Below, piece after piece: positions 38,259 to 45,981 of a DNA stretch of 64,000 nucleotides. Every line of letters starts with the position of its first letter. The first letter of the stretch is position 1. The stretch is from Lacisediminihabitans sp040549525 (lineage in GTDB: Bacteria > Actinomycetota > Actinomycetes > Actinomycetales > Microbacteriaceae). Under the pieces are notes generated by a model, which did no database searches, had not been told where the DNA came from, and saw nothing but the letters and a program-made list of their open reading frames with translations. The translations under genes were made by a program, and so were the position numbers. The stretch spans positions 62,001 to 126,000 of the forward strand of contig NZ_JBEPTM010000005.1 in the NCBI RefSeq assembly GCF_040549525.1, given 5' to 3'.

Positions 38259-38567
38259 ATGGCAACCATCGACGGATCGAGCATCAAGAAGCTCATCGTT
38301 GCGTGCGACGCGGGAATGGGCAGCAGCGTGATGCTGGCCGCGACGCTGAAGAAGCAACTCGCGAAGAACGGAGTGACGGTGGCGCATTCCCCCGTCGCAT
38401 CCATTCCCAGCGACGCCGACCTGGTGTTCACCCACACGGGACTGGCCGACCGGGCACGGCACACCGTGCCGGATGTCCCGGTCGTGCCGTTCCAGCTGTT
38501 CCTGGGTGACCCTGCCGTCGCCAAGATCGTCAAGGCCATTCAAAACGGCGAGACCTTCGAGGCGTAG
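38259..38567 (+). CDS. PTS EIIB component
   Basis: 102-aa cytoplasmic phosphocarrier of the mannitol/lactose-type IIB fold. The phospho-Cys is Cys16 in the loop VACDAGMGSS. It takes phosphate from the EIIA encoded next and passes it to the sugar in EIIC. It has AAGGAG upstream and only 3 bp before the EIIA gene. Relatives are often misnamed lactose IIB. Confidence 0.92.
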   Translation: MATIDGSSIKKLIVACDAGMGSSVMLAATLKKQLAKNGVTVAHSPVASIPSDADLVFTHTGLADRARHTVPDVPVVPFQLFLGDPAVAKIVKAIQNGETFEA

Positions 38568-38570
38568 AAG

Positions 38571-39035
38571 ATGACAGACGAAACCGCTCCCGCCCTCTCG
38601 ACGCTGCTGGCCGAGTCGTCCATTCGACTCGACCAGTCAGCGAAGAACCAGGAAGACGCGATCAGGCAGACCGGGGCAGCCCTGCTGGAGGCCGGCGCGA
38701 TCGATGCCTCCTACATCGAGGCCATGCTCGAACGCGAGCGGTCGGTTTCCACCTTCGTCGGGGAGGGTGTCGCGATTCCTCACGGCACCCTCGCCGGCAA
38801 GGACTCGGTGAAGAACGATGCACTCGTCGTTCTCCGCTTTCCGGATGGCGTGGACTGGGACGGCAACGATGTGCGGGTCTGCGTCGGCATCGCCGCGCGC
38901 GGCAACGGGCACATCGCCCTGCTGTCCCAGCTCGCCACCGTGCTTCTCGACCCGGACAAGGCCGCCGCGCTCCGGGCGGCCACCACGAGTTCAGAGGTCT
39001 ATGAGCTTCTGAAGCCCGACCCGGAAGACGAGTAG
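38571..39035 (+). CDS. PTS EIIA component, mannitol/fructose type
   Basis: 154-aa EIIA (PTS_EIIA_2 fold). The phospho-His is His71 in GEGVAIPHGTL. It receives phosphate from the HPr encoded at the end of this operon and gives it to EIIB. LLSQLATVLLDPDKAAALRAA is the conserved C-terminal helix. General enzyme I is not encoded here. Confidence 0.93.
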   Translation: MTDETAPALSTLLAESSIRLDQSAKNQEDAIRQTGAALLEAGAIDASYIEAMLERERSVSTFVGEGVAIPHGTLAGKDSVKNDALVVLRFPDGVDWDGNDVRVCVGIAARGNGHIALLSQLATVLLDPDKAAALRAATTSSEVYELLKPDPEDE

Positions 39036-39040
39036 GACGC

Positions 39041-40081
39041 GTGAAGGTAGCGAGGTTCTACGCGCCCGGCGACATCCGGCTGGAAGAATTAGCCGAACCG
39101 CAGGTCTCTGCGGGTGAAGTGAAGATCCGAGTGCGCAACTGCTCCACCTGCGGCACCGACGTCAAGATATCCCGTTCGGGTCATCCCAACATGACACCGC
39201 CGCAGGTGATGGGGCATGAGATCGCCGGTGAGATCGTGGATGTCGGGGACGGCGTCGAGGGCTGGGCCGCGGGAGACCGCGTGCAGGTCATCGCGGCGAT
39301 CCCGGACGGCACCTGCCCCGACTGCCTGGCCGGTCGCCAGACCGTCTGCCCCCACCAGCTGTCGATGGGCTACCAGTTCCCCGGCGGTTTCGCGGAATTC
39401 ATGATCGTGCCGCGTGAGGTCTTACGAGTGGACGGGCTCAACCGCATCCCCGAGGGTCTCGGTTTCGCCGAGGCCAGCCTCGCCGAACCCCTGGCCTGCG
39501 TGCTCAACGGCCAGGAACTGGCCAGGGTCGGAGCGGGCGATGTGGTCGTCGTCATCGGATCCGGCCCGATCGGCTGCCTGCACGTGCGACTCGCACGGGC
39601 GCGCGGCGCCGCTCGGGTGATCCTCGTCGATCTGAACGCCGACCGTTTGAAGAAGGCCGCCGATCTCGTGAAACCAGACCTCGCGATCGCCTCGGAATCG
39701 ACGGACCCCGTCGCGGCCGTACTCGAGGCGACAAGCGGTCGGGGAGCGGATGTCGTGATCACCGCGGCCGCATCCGGAGCCGCCCAGGAGCAGGGGCTGT
39801 TGATGCTCGCACGCCGTGGTCGCCTCAGCCTGTTCGGCGGACTGCCGAAGGACCATCCGACGATCACCGTCGATTCGAACCTCGTGCACTACCGTGAACT
39901 CACGATCGTGGGCGTGAACGGGTCGAGTCCCGCCCACAACAAGGAGGCCCTGGAATTGATCGCGTCGGGAGCTGTGCCGGTGACCGATCTCATCACCCAT
40001 CGGCTGCCCCTCGACGAGGTGCTCGAGGCCATCGAAATCGTCGCTCGCGGCGACGGTATCAAAGTCACGATCGAACCCTGA
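39041..40081 (+). CDS. Zinc-dependent MDR dehydrogenase (polyol-phosphate dehydrogenase candidate)
   Basis: 346-aa medium-chain dehydrogenase. Catalytic zinc ligands are Cys37 (CSTCGTD), His59-Glu60 (GHEIAGEI) and Glu149. The structural zinc lobe has Cys92, Cys95 and Cys103; the usual first Cys is replaced by Asp89. The NAD(P) motif GSGPIG is at 173-178. It starts 5 bp after the EIIA gene, so it should act on the imported polyol phosphate, like GatD (galactitol-1-phosphate) or arabitol-phosphate dehydrogenases. Mannitol-1-phosphate dehydrogenase MtlD belongs to another family and is absent. Confidence 0.85.
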   Translation: MKVARFYAPGDIRLEELAEPQVSAGEVKIRVRNCSTCGTDVKISRSGHPNMTPPQVMGHEIAGEIVDVGDGVEGWAAGDRVQVIAAIPDGTCPDCLAGRQTVCPHQLSMGYQFPGGFAEFMIVPREVLRVDGLNRIPEGLGFAEASLAEPLACVLNGQELARVGAGDVVVVIGSGPIGCLHVRLARARGAARVILVDLNADRLKKAADLVKPDLAIASESTDPVAAVLEATSGRGADVVITAAASGAAQEQGLLMLARRGRLSLFGGLPKDHPTITVDSNLVHYRELTIVGVNGSSPAHNKEALELIASGAVPVTDLITHRLPLDEVLEAIEIVARGDGIKVTIEP

Positions 40082-40129
40082 ACCATCCACTCTCGACCTC
40101 TTGCAGCACCGAACACCAAGGAGCCAGAA

Positions 40130-40399
40130 ATGCCTGAACGTACCGTCACCGTCGCCTCCAGCGTCGGACTCCACGCCCGCCCCGCATCCCTGTTCAGCCA
40201 GGCCGCCGCGAAGGTCGGGGTGCCGGTCACCCTCACGAGCGCCGCCGGTAAGACGGTGAATGCGGCCAGCATCCTCGGTGTGCTCTCGCTCGGAATCGGA
40301 CACGGCGAGGTGGTCACGCTCAAGGCGGACGGCGACGAGGCCGAGACGGCCCTCGATTCACTCGCCGAGCTTCTGAACACCGATCTCGACAAAGAGTGA
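40130..40399 (+). CDS. ptsH: HPr phosphocarrier protein
   Basis: 89-aa general PTS carrier. The catalytic His15 is in GLHARPAS, and Ser47 lies in the region that corresponds to regulatory Ser46 (NAASILGVLSLG). It moves phosphate from enzyme I to EIIA. It has AAGGAG upstream, 48 bp after the dehydrogenase. An HPr at the end of a substrate-specific operon suggests it may be the genome's only HPr or a dedicated copy; the ptsI gene is not in the window. Confidence 0.93.
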   Translation: MPERTVTVASSVGLHARPASLFSQAAAKVGVPVTLTSAAGKTVNAASILGVLSLGIGHGEVVTLKADGDEAETALDSLAELLNTDLDKE

Positions 40400-40400
40400 C

Positions 40401-40421
40401 GTCGCTCTGAACAGGAGCGAC
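40401..40421 (+). terminator. Hairpin after ptsH
   Basis: GTCGCTC (40401-40407) and GAGCGAC (40415-40421) form a perfect 7-bp stem with a 7-nt loop directly after the ptsH stop. There is only a weak T-rich stretch after it, and it overlaps the promoter region of the next gene. Confidence 0.5.
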
Positions 40422-40430
40422 CGACTGTTC

Positions 40431-40436
40431 TAGGCT
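40431..40436 (+). promoter_or_regulatory. -10 element of the DUF885 gene, predicted leaderless
   Basis: TAGGCT ends 6 nt before the ATG at 40443. The G-rich gap touches the start codon directly and is too close to be a ribosome site. Confidence 0.45.
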
Positions 40437-40442
40437 CGGGGG

Positions 40443-42128
40443 ATGACTGATGCAGACCAGGCCCACGAGGCCCGTCCCACGACCCCCATCGATGCGATAG
40501 CCGAGACCTGGGTCGACACAGAGCTCGATCTCTTCCCGGAGTATCGCGTCTACCTCGGCCGCGAAGGACACGAGGGCGAGTACGCCGACTACTCGCCGGA
40601 GGGCGCCGAGCGGGTGATCTCGGAGGTCAGGAAGACCCTCGCGAGCATCCAGGCGGCCACCGCCGTCGATGCGGTGGACGAGGTCACCAAGATGGACCTC
40701 AGCCGTGAACTCCAACTCCAGATCGACAAGCACGAGGCCGGATTCGACCAGCGTGACCTCAACGTCATCGCGTCCGCACCGCAAAGTCTCCGCGACATCT
40801 TCGACCTGATGCCGACCGACACGGAAGAGGACTGGTCACACGTGGCCACGCGGATGCGCAACCTCCCGGCGGCCATGGACGGCTACATCCGCACGCTGCG
40901 AACCGGCATCGCCGCCGGAAATGTGCCGGCAATCCGCCAGGTGCGGGAGGTCCTGGCGCAGGCGGCCAAGCAGGTCGCCGATACCGGGTTCTTCCATCGG
41001 CTGGCCGAGGGAGCCCGGGCGGGAGAGAGCGATCTTCCCGTGTCGTTGCGCGGAGACCTCGCGGCTGCGGCGCGCGACTCCGCCGGCGCCTATGCGAGCC
41101 TCTCCGACTTTCTCCAGAACGAGCTCGCCACGCACGCACCGGAGCGCGATGCCGTGGGCCGCGACATCTACACGCTCGCCTCGCGGGACTTCCTCGGCGC
41201 CGTCGTCGACCTCGATGAGACCTATGAGTGGGGCATCGAGGAGCTCGCTCGGATGACGGCGGAGCAGGAGTCGATCGCGCGCGAGATCAAGCCCGGCGCG
41301 ACGGTACTCGAGGCGATCGAGTTCCTCGACCAGGATGCGAGTCGCAAGCTGCATGGCACGGATGCCCTGCAGAAATGGATGCAGGAGACCAGCGACCGCG
41401 CCGTGGAGGAGCTCTCGCGGGTGCACTTCGACATCCCCGCCGAGGTTCGTCGGCTCGAATGCATGATCGCCCCGACCCAAGAGGGCGGCATCTACTACAC
41501 GCCTCCCACCGATGATTTCTCCCGCGCGGGACGTATGTGGTGGAGCGTGCCAGAAGGTGTCACCGAATTCGACACCTGGCGCGAGCTCACGACCGTGTAC
41601 CACGAGGGAGTGCCCGGGCATCACCTGCAGATCGGTCAGGCCGTCTATAACAAGGCACTGCTCAACACCTGGCGTCGCAATGCCGGAACCTCGGGGCACG
41701 CCGAGGGCTGGGCGCTCTACGCGGAGCGCCTGATGGAGCAGCTCGGTTACCTCGATGACCCCGCCGATCGGCTCGGAATGCTCGACGGACAGCGGATGCG
41801 CGCTGCCCGGGTGGTGCTCGACATCGGGGTGCACCTCGAAAAGACGCTTCCCGACGGCTCGGGCCCCTGGACCGGCGAATACGCCTTCGGATTCCTCGGC
41901 GAGAACGTCAACATGAGCCCGGAGTTCGTGCGTTTCGAAGTCAACCGCTACCTCGGCTGGCCCGGACAAGCCCCCTCCTACAAGATCGGGCAGCGCATCT
42001 GGGAGCAGCTTCGCGACGAATATGCCCGTCGCGAGGGGGCGGCATTCGACATCAAGGCGTTCCACAAGAAGGCCCTCGACATCGGCGGTGTCGGCCTCGA
42101 CACGCTGAAGGCGGCTCTGCTCGCGTAG
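40443..42128 (+). CDS. DUF885 putative zinc metallopeptidase
   Basis: 561-aa cytoplasmic protein of the DUF885 family, distantly related to M32/M3-type peptidases. The metal-binding motif is HEGVPGHH at residues 387-394, an HExxxxH variant, in the context TVYHEGVPGHHLQIG. GTSGHAEGWALYAERLM supplies a further conserved Glu helix. The N-terminal half is helical and charged. There is no signal peptide. The natural substrate is unknown. It is a single gene behind its own promoter, unrelated to the PTS operon upstream. Confidence 0.85.
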   Translation: MTDADQAHEARPTTPIDAIAETWVDTELDLFPEYRVYLGREGHEGEYADYSPEGAERVISEVRKTLASIQAATAVDAVDEVTKMDLSRELQLQIDKHEAGFDQRDLNVIASAPQSLRDIFDLMPTDTEEDWSHVATRMRNLPAAMDGYIRTLRTGIAAGNVPAIRQVREVLAQAAKQVADTGFFHRLAEGARAGESDLPVSLRGDLAAAARDSAGAYASLSDFLQNELATHAPERDAVGRDIYTLASRDFLGAVVDLDETYEWGIEELARMTAEQESIAREIKPGATVLEAIEFLDQDASRKLHGTDALQKWMQETSDRAVEELSRVHFDIPAEVRRLECMIAPTQEGGIYYTPPTDDFSRAGRMWWSVPEGVTEFDTWRELTTVYHEGVPGHHLQIGQAVYNKALLNTWRRNAGTSGHAEGWALYAERLMEQLGYLDDPADRLGMLDGQRMRAARVVLDIGVHLEKTLPDGSGPWTGEYAFGFLGENVNMSPEFVRFEVNRYLGWPGQAPSYKIGQRIWEQLRDEYARREGAAFDIKAFHKKALDIGGVGLDTLKAALLA

Positions 42129-42213
42129 TTGCCTCACCGTCGGGAGGTCGGGCGTGGCCCGGCGTTCCCGCGAGGTTCCCTCTCATCACACCAGCTCAGG
42201 ATCGAGATAGCCC

Positions 42214-43185
42214 ATGACCGAGACCTCTGCCGACCGGATCGTGATCGCCGGGGCATCCGGCTTCATCGGACGCTATCTCGCCGATGCATTCGGTGACGCC
42301 GGCGCATCGGTGCGGGTGATCGGGCGCGACGGCGCGGATGCCTCGTGGGGGGATACCGCCGCCATCGTCGACCTGATCGACGGGGCCGACCTGCTCATCA
42401 ATCTGGCAGGGAAGAGCGTCAACTGTCGCTACACCGCGGCCAACCGGGCCGAGATTGTGCGCTCCCGCGTGGAGACCACGCGGGAGCTCGCCGAGGCGAT
42501 TCGTGAGTGCCAGAACCCGCCGTCGCTCTGGATCAATTCATCGACAGCGACGATCTATCGGCATGCCGAAGACCGACCGATGACCGAGTCGACCGGCGAG
42601 CTCGGCGACGGCTTCTCGGTGGACGTTGCACGGGCATGGGAACAGGAGTTCTTCGATGGCGAGTTGCCGGGCACGAGGCGGGTCGCGCTCCGGATGGCGA
42701 TCGTGCTCGGCGACGGCAGCGCCCTCCTCCCGCTGATCGCGCTGGCCCGGATGGGACTCGGGGGACCCCAGTTGGATGGCCACTGGTTCGCGAGTCCCGC
42801 CCGTCGCGCGGCCGGCACGTTCCACGAGAACCGGGGGAGTGCGGGCCGGCAGAAGTTCAGCTGGATTCATCTGGCCGACGTGCTCGGCATCATCCAATTT
42901 CTTCGCGAACATCCCGATATCGACGGTCCGGTCAACCTGAGCTCGCCACACCCGAGCGATAACCGCACCGTGATGCAGATCATCCGGGATGTCGTGGGGA
43001 TGCCGTTCGGGCTCCCGGCGGCACGCTGGATGCTCGAGATCGGTTCGGCCGTAATCAAGACCGAGACCGAGTTGGTGCTCAAGAGTCGCTGGGTGCTGCC
43101 CGAGCGGCTCACCGGGGCCGGCTACACCTTCGAATACCCCGAGCTGCGGCCCGCCGTGCGAGCAATTGTCGCCGCGCGCAAGTGA
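42214..43185 (+). CDS. SDR39U1-type NAD-dependent epimerase (TIGR01777 family)
   Basis: 323-aa extended short-chain dehydrogenase-like protein. The NAD(P) motif GASGFIG is at 13-19. NLAGKSVNCRY and the SSTATIYRH region (atypical YxxxK) are family features, and FSWIHLADVLGII leads into the C-terminal DUF1731 domain (about 265-320, GMPFGLPAARWMLEIGS). The family is widespread (Sdr39u1, YfcH) and the substrate is unknown. An 85-bp gap separates it from the DUF885 gene. Confidence 0.87.
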   Translation: MTETSADRIVIAGASGFIGRYLADAFGDAGASVRVIGRDGADASWGDTAAIVDLIDGADLLINLAGKSVNCRYTAANRAEIVRSRVETTRELAEAIRECQNPPSLWINSSTATIYRHAEDRPMTESTGELGDGFSVDVARAWEQEFFDGELPGTRRVALRMAIVLGDGSALLPLIALARMGLGGPQLDGHWFASPARRAAGTFHENRGSAGRQKFSWIHLADVLGIIQFLREHPDIDGPVNLSSPHPSDNRTVMQIIRDVVGMPFGLPAARWMLEIGSAVIKTETELVLKSRWVLPERLTGAGYTFEYPELRPAVRAIVAARK

Positions 43186-43307
43186 GCCGGTGGGTCACCC
43201 GAGCGCGCCGATCCGTCGATAAGAGCTGACCGGGTAGCGCCAGGGAGCAGAAACTGACGGGCGCAACGCGCGGATCGGGGCGGGTGGCGCGGGCCATGGG
43301 GGGGCTA

Positions 43308-43313
43308 TAGACT
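43308..43313 (+). promoter_or_regulatory. Likely -10 element of rpsA
   Basis: TAGACT within CTATAGACTG would give a leader of about 115 nt before rpsA. No convincing -35 is visible. The 252-bp gap 43186-43437 otherwise holds no ORF; a leader of this length leaves room for autoregulation by S1. Confidence 0.45.
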
Positions 43314-43437
43314 GAAATGTCGCAATTCTGTGACAATCCATCCGCCTGCCAGTCGCGGAAAACACACGAAATACTCTGCAAGACAGCACGTCCCTGCGGC
43401 CGGCCCAAATAAATGTCCATCCTGGAGCAACTACTAC

Positions 43438-44883
43438 ATGACAATCGTAACGACCGACAAGGCGCCCAAGCAGGTCGCAATCAACGACATCGGATCTGCT
43501 GAAGACTTTCTCGCCGCGGTCGAAAAGACTCTCAAATTCTTCAACGACGGAGACCTCATCGAGGGCACCGTCGTCAAGATCGATCGTGACGAGGTCCTCC
43601 TCGACGTCGGTTACAAGACCGAGGGTGTAATCCCCTCTCGTGAACTCTCCATCAAGCACGACGTGGACCCCACCGAGGTCGTCCAGGTCGGCGATGTGGT
43701 CGAAGCCCTCGTCCTCCAGAAGGAAGACAAAGAAGGCCGGCTCATCCTCTCCAAGAAGCGCGCTCAGTACGAGCGTGCGTGGGGCGATGTGGAGAAGATC
43801 AAGGATGCTGACGGCGTCGTCACCGGTTCGGTCATCGAGGTCGTCAAGGGCGGCCTCATCGTCGACATCGGACTCCGCGGATTCCTCCCGGCCTCGCTCA
43901 TCGAGCTGCGCCGCGTGCGCGACCTCACGCCGTACCTCGGCCAGGAGATCGAGGCCAAGATCCTCGAGCTCGACAAGAACCGCAACAACGTTGTGCTTTC
44001 TCGCCGCGCCCTCCTCGAGCAGACCCAGTCCGAAAGCCGCACGACCTTCCTCAACAACCTCGCCAAGGGCCAGGTCCGCAAGGGTGTCGTCTCGTCGATC
44101 GTCAACTTCGGTGCGTTCGTCGACCTGGGTGGCGTCGATGGTCTCGTCCACGTCTCCGAGCTCAGCTGGAAGCACATCGAGCACGCCTCAGAGGTCGTCG
44201 AGGTTGGCCAGGAGGTCACCGTCGAGATTCTCGAGGTCGACCTCGAGCGCGAGCGCGTCTCCCTGTCGCTCAAGGCCACTCAAGAGGACCCGTGGCAGGT
44301 ATTCGCCCGCACCCACGCCATCGGCCAGGTTGCTCCCGGAAAGGTCACGAAGCTCGTCCCCTTCGGCGCGTTCGTTCGCGTTGCAGAGGGCATCGAGGGT
44401 CTCGTGCACATCTCGGAACTCTCCGGCAAGCATGTCGAGCTCGCCGAGCAGGTCGTTTCGGTCGGCGACGAGGTCTTCGTCAAGGTCATCGACATCGACC
44501 TCGAGCGTCGCCGCATCTCCCTCTCGCTGAAGCAGGCGAACGAGGGCGTCGACCCCGAAGGCACCGAGTTCGACCCGGCGCTATACGGAATGCTCACCGA
44601 GTACGACGAGGCGGGCAACTACAAGTACCCGGACGGCTTCGACCCGGAGACCAACGAGTGGAAAGAGGGCTTCGAGTCCCAGCGCGAGAAGTGGGAGCAG
44701 GACTACGCTGCAGCCCAGGCTCGCTGGGAAGCCCACAAGAAGCAGGTTGCGACCGCCGACGAGATCAGCGACGCACCGGTCGCCGGAGGCTCCTCGTTCT
44801 CGAACGACGCCGACTCCGCCGGAACGCTGGCGGATGACGAGGCACTCGCGGCTCTTCGCGAGAAGCTGAGCTCCAACTCCTAA
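43438..44883 (+). CDS. rpsA: 30S ribosomal protein S1
   Basis: 481-aa RNA-binding protein with four S1 (OB-fold) domains at about residues 36-105, 122-187, 206-275 and 292-362, the actinobacterial number (E. coli has six). KGQVRKGVVSSIVNFGAFVDLGG and GKVTKLVPFGAFVRV begin the third and fourth. The C-terminal 115 residues are a variable, acidic tail. The start ATG 43438 is chosen from GGAG 15 nt upstream and the conserved N-terminus; an earlier frame start at 43330 has no homology pattern. It ends in a strong terminator. Confidence 0.95.
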   Translation: MTIVTTDKAPKQVAINDIGSAEDFLAAVEKTLKFFNDGDLIEGTVVKIDRDEVLLDVGYKTEGVIPSRELSIKHDVDPTEVVQVGDVVEALVLQKEDKEGRLILSKKRAQYERAWGDVEKIKDADGVVTGSVIEVVKGGLIVDIGLRGFLPASLIELRRVRDLTPYLGQEIEAKILELDKNRNNVVLSRRALLEQTQSESRTTFLNNLAKGQVRKGVVSSIVNFGAFVDLGGVDGLVHVSELSWKHIEHASEVVEVGQEVTVEILEVDLERERVSLSLKATQEDPWQVFARTHAIGQVAPGKVTKLVPFGAFVRVAEGIEGLVHISELSGKHVELAEQVVSVGDEVFVKVIDIDLERRRISLSLKQANEGVDPEGTEFDPALYGMLTEYDEAGNYKYPDGFDPETNEWKEGFESQREKWEQDYAAAQARWEAHKKQVATADEISDAPVAGGSSFSNDADSAGTLADDEALAALREKLSSNS

Positions 44884-44894
44884 GCAGTCCCCAT

Positions 44895-44929
44895 CGCAAC
44901 GGCCGGGCCCCTCGGGTCCGGCCGTTGCG
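44895..44929 (+). terminator. Terminator of rpsA
   Basis: Arms CGCAACGGCCGG (44895-44906) and CCGGCCGTTGCG (44918-44929) form a perfect 12-bp stem, and the GCCC/GGGT inner bases extend it. A short TAGTTAA follows. Confidence 0.75.
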
Positions 44930-45008
44930 TAGTTAAGCGGGCCGCACGACGGACCGGGTCGCTCGTCAACTGGGTCGCCCGCGGAATGCGGGCCGTCGCG
45001 GACAATCC

Positions 45009-45026
45009 GGGCCGGCGCGCCGGCCC
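45009..45026. other. 18-bp perfect palindrome between rpsA and coaE
   Basis: GGGCCGGCGCGCCGGCCC reads the same on both strands. It lies 60 bp before the coaE -10 box. It could be a protein-binding site or chance in very GC-rich DNA. Confidence 0.35.
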
Positions 45027-45085
45027 GATCGGTCCGCACTGGCCCGCCGGAGGGGCGCGCAGGGGAGGGAATACCCGGCGGCGGC

Positions 45086-45091
45086 TAAACT
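45086..45091 (+). promoter_or_regulatory. -10 element of coaE, predicted leaderless
   Basis: TAAACT ends 7 nt before GTG 45099; the gap GGCGCAC has no ribosome site. Confidence 0.5.
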
Positions 45092-45098
45092 GGCGCAC

Positions 45099-45704
45099 GT
45101 GTATCTCATCGGCCTCACCGGAGGCATCGCTTCGGGCAAGACCGTCGTCGCGAAGCGCCTCGAGCAACTCGGGGCGACGGTGGTGGATGCCGACCAGCTC
45201 GCGCGGGATGTGGTCGCCCCCGGAACTCCAGGCCTCGCGGCGATCGCGCAGCGCTTCGGCCCCGGCGTCATCTCCGCCGACGGCTCCCTCGACCGCGCTG
45301 CCCTCGGGGCGCTGATCTTCCAGGATCCGGATGCCCGGCTCGCGCTCAACGGCATCACCCACCCGGCCATCCGAGAACTCAGTGGGCAGCTGTTCGCGGC
45401 CGCTGAGCGTGCCGATCCGGATGCGGTGGTGGTCTATGACGTCCCCCTTCTCGTGGAGGCGTCACAGGATCCGGGATATCACGACTTCGACCTCATCGTC
45501 GTGGTGAACGCGAGCGCGGAGACCCGCCGTGAACGGCTCGTGCGGTTGCGCGGACTCAGCCGAGAAGAGGCGAAACACCGGCTCAATTCCCAGGCCACCG
45601 ACACGGAACGTCTCGCCATCGCAGACGTGGTGATCGACAGCAACGGCACTGTGGACGAGACGATCGCGCAGGCGGATGCCCTCTGGGGCAGCCTTCCCCG
45701 CTGA
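45099..45704 (+). CDS. coaE: Dephospho-CoA kinase
   Basis: Last step of coenzyme A synthesis: phosphorylates the 3'-OH of dephospho-CoA. The product is 201 aa, without the C-terminal UPF0157 domain found in mycobacterial CoaE. The P-loop GLTGGIASGKT is at 5-15, DADQLARDVV is the substrate region and VYDVPLLVE the Walker-B-like strand. The lid is the RRERLVRLRGLSREEA helix. The start GTG 45099 gives the standard N-terminus. rpsA-coaE-uvrB is a usual actinobacterial order. Confidence 0.95.
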   Translation: MYLIGLTGGIASGKTVVAKRLEQLGATVVDADQLARDVVAPGTPGLAAIAQRFGPGVISADGSLDRAALGALIFQDPDARLALNGITHPAIRELSGQLFAAAERADPDAVVVYDVPLLVEASQDPGYHDFDLIVVVNASAETRRERLVRLRGLSREEAKHRLNSQATDTERLAIADVVIDSNGTVDETIAQADALWGSLPR

Positions 45705-45981
45705 CCTCGTCACAGGGTCTGTCGACGGGACAGACGCACTGTGCCCGGAAGGGCAACGATGCGCATCACTCCGCGCCTGCGACAGAGGATCGGGCGGACC
45801 TGTGACGGTCAAGGAGTTTTGCTCTGCCGCCCGGCGTCGTGAGCGAACCGGAAATCCATCGCCCCTGCAGATCGTGCGTGGGCACCCGCACAATCGACGG
45901 CAGGCAATCCCTCGCACGTCGCGAGTTCTCCCGGGGGAGATATCCGGCGACTCTGTCAGTGGCCGTGCCTAAGCTGGAGGT
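45705..45981. promoter_or_regulatory. coaE-uvrB intergenic region with uvrB promoter
   Basis: 277 bp without a convincing gene. TAAGCT at 45970-45975 ends 6 nt before the uvrB ATG (45982); the gap GGAGGT resembles a Shine-Dalgarno but is too close to act as one, so a leaderless start is favoured. The palindrome TCTCCC-GG-GGGAGA at 45927-45940 lies about 30 bp upstream of the -10 and may be an operator. No canonical actinobacterial SOS box (GAAC-N4-GTTC) is seen. Confidence 0.45.

Noticed and set aside
45705..45981. Small plus-strand frame between coaE and uvrB (about 45676-45972)
   Set aside because: It overlaps the end of coaE, has no ribosome site, no conserved pattern and Arg/Gly/Pro-rich composition typical of random GC-rich DNA.
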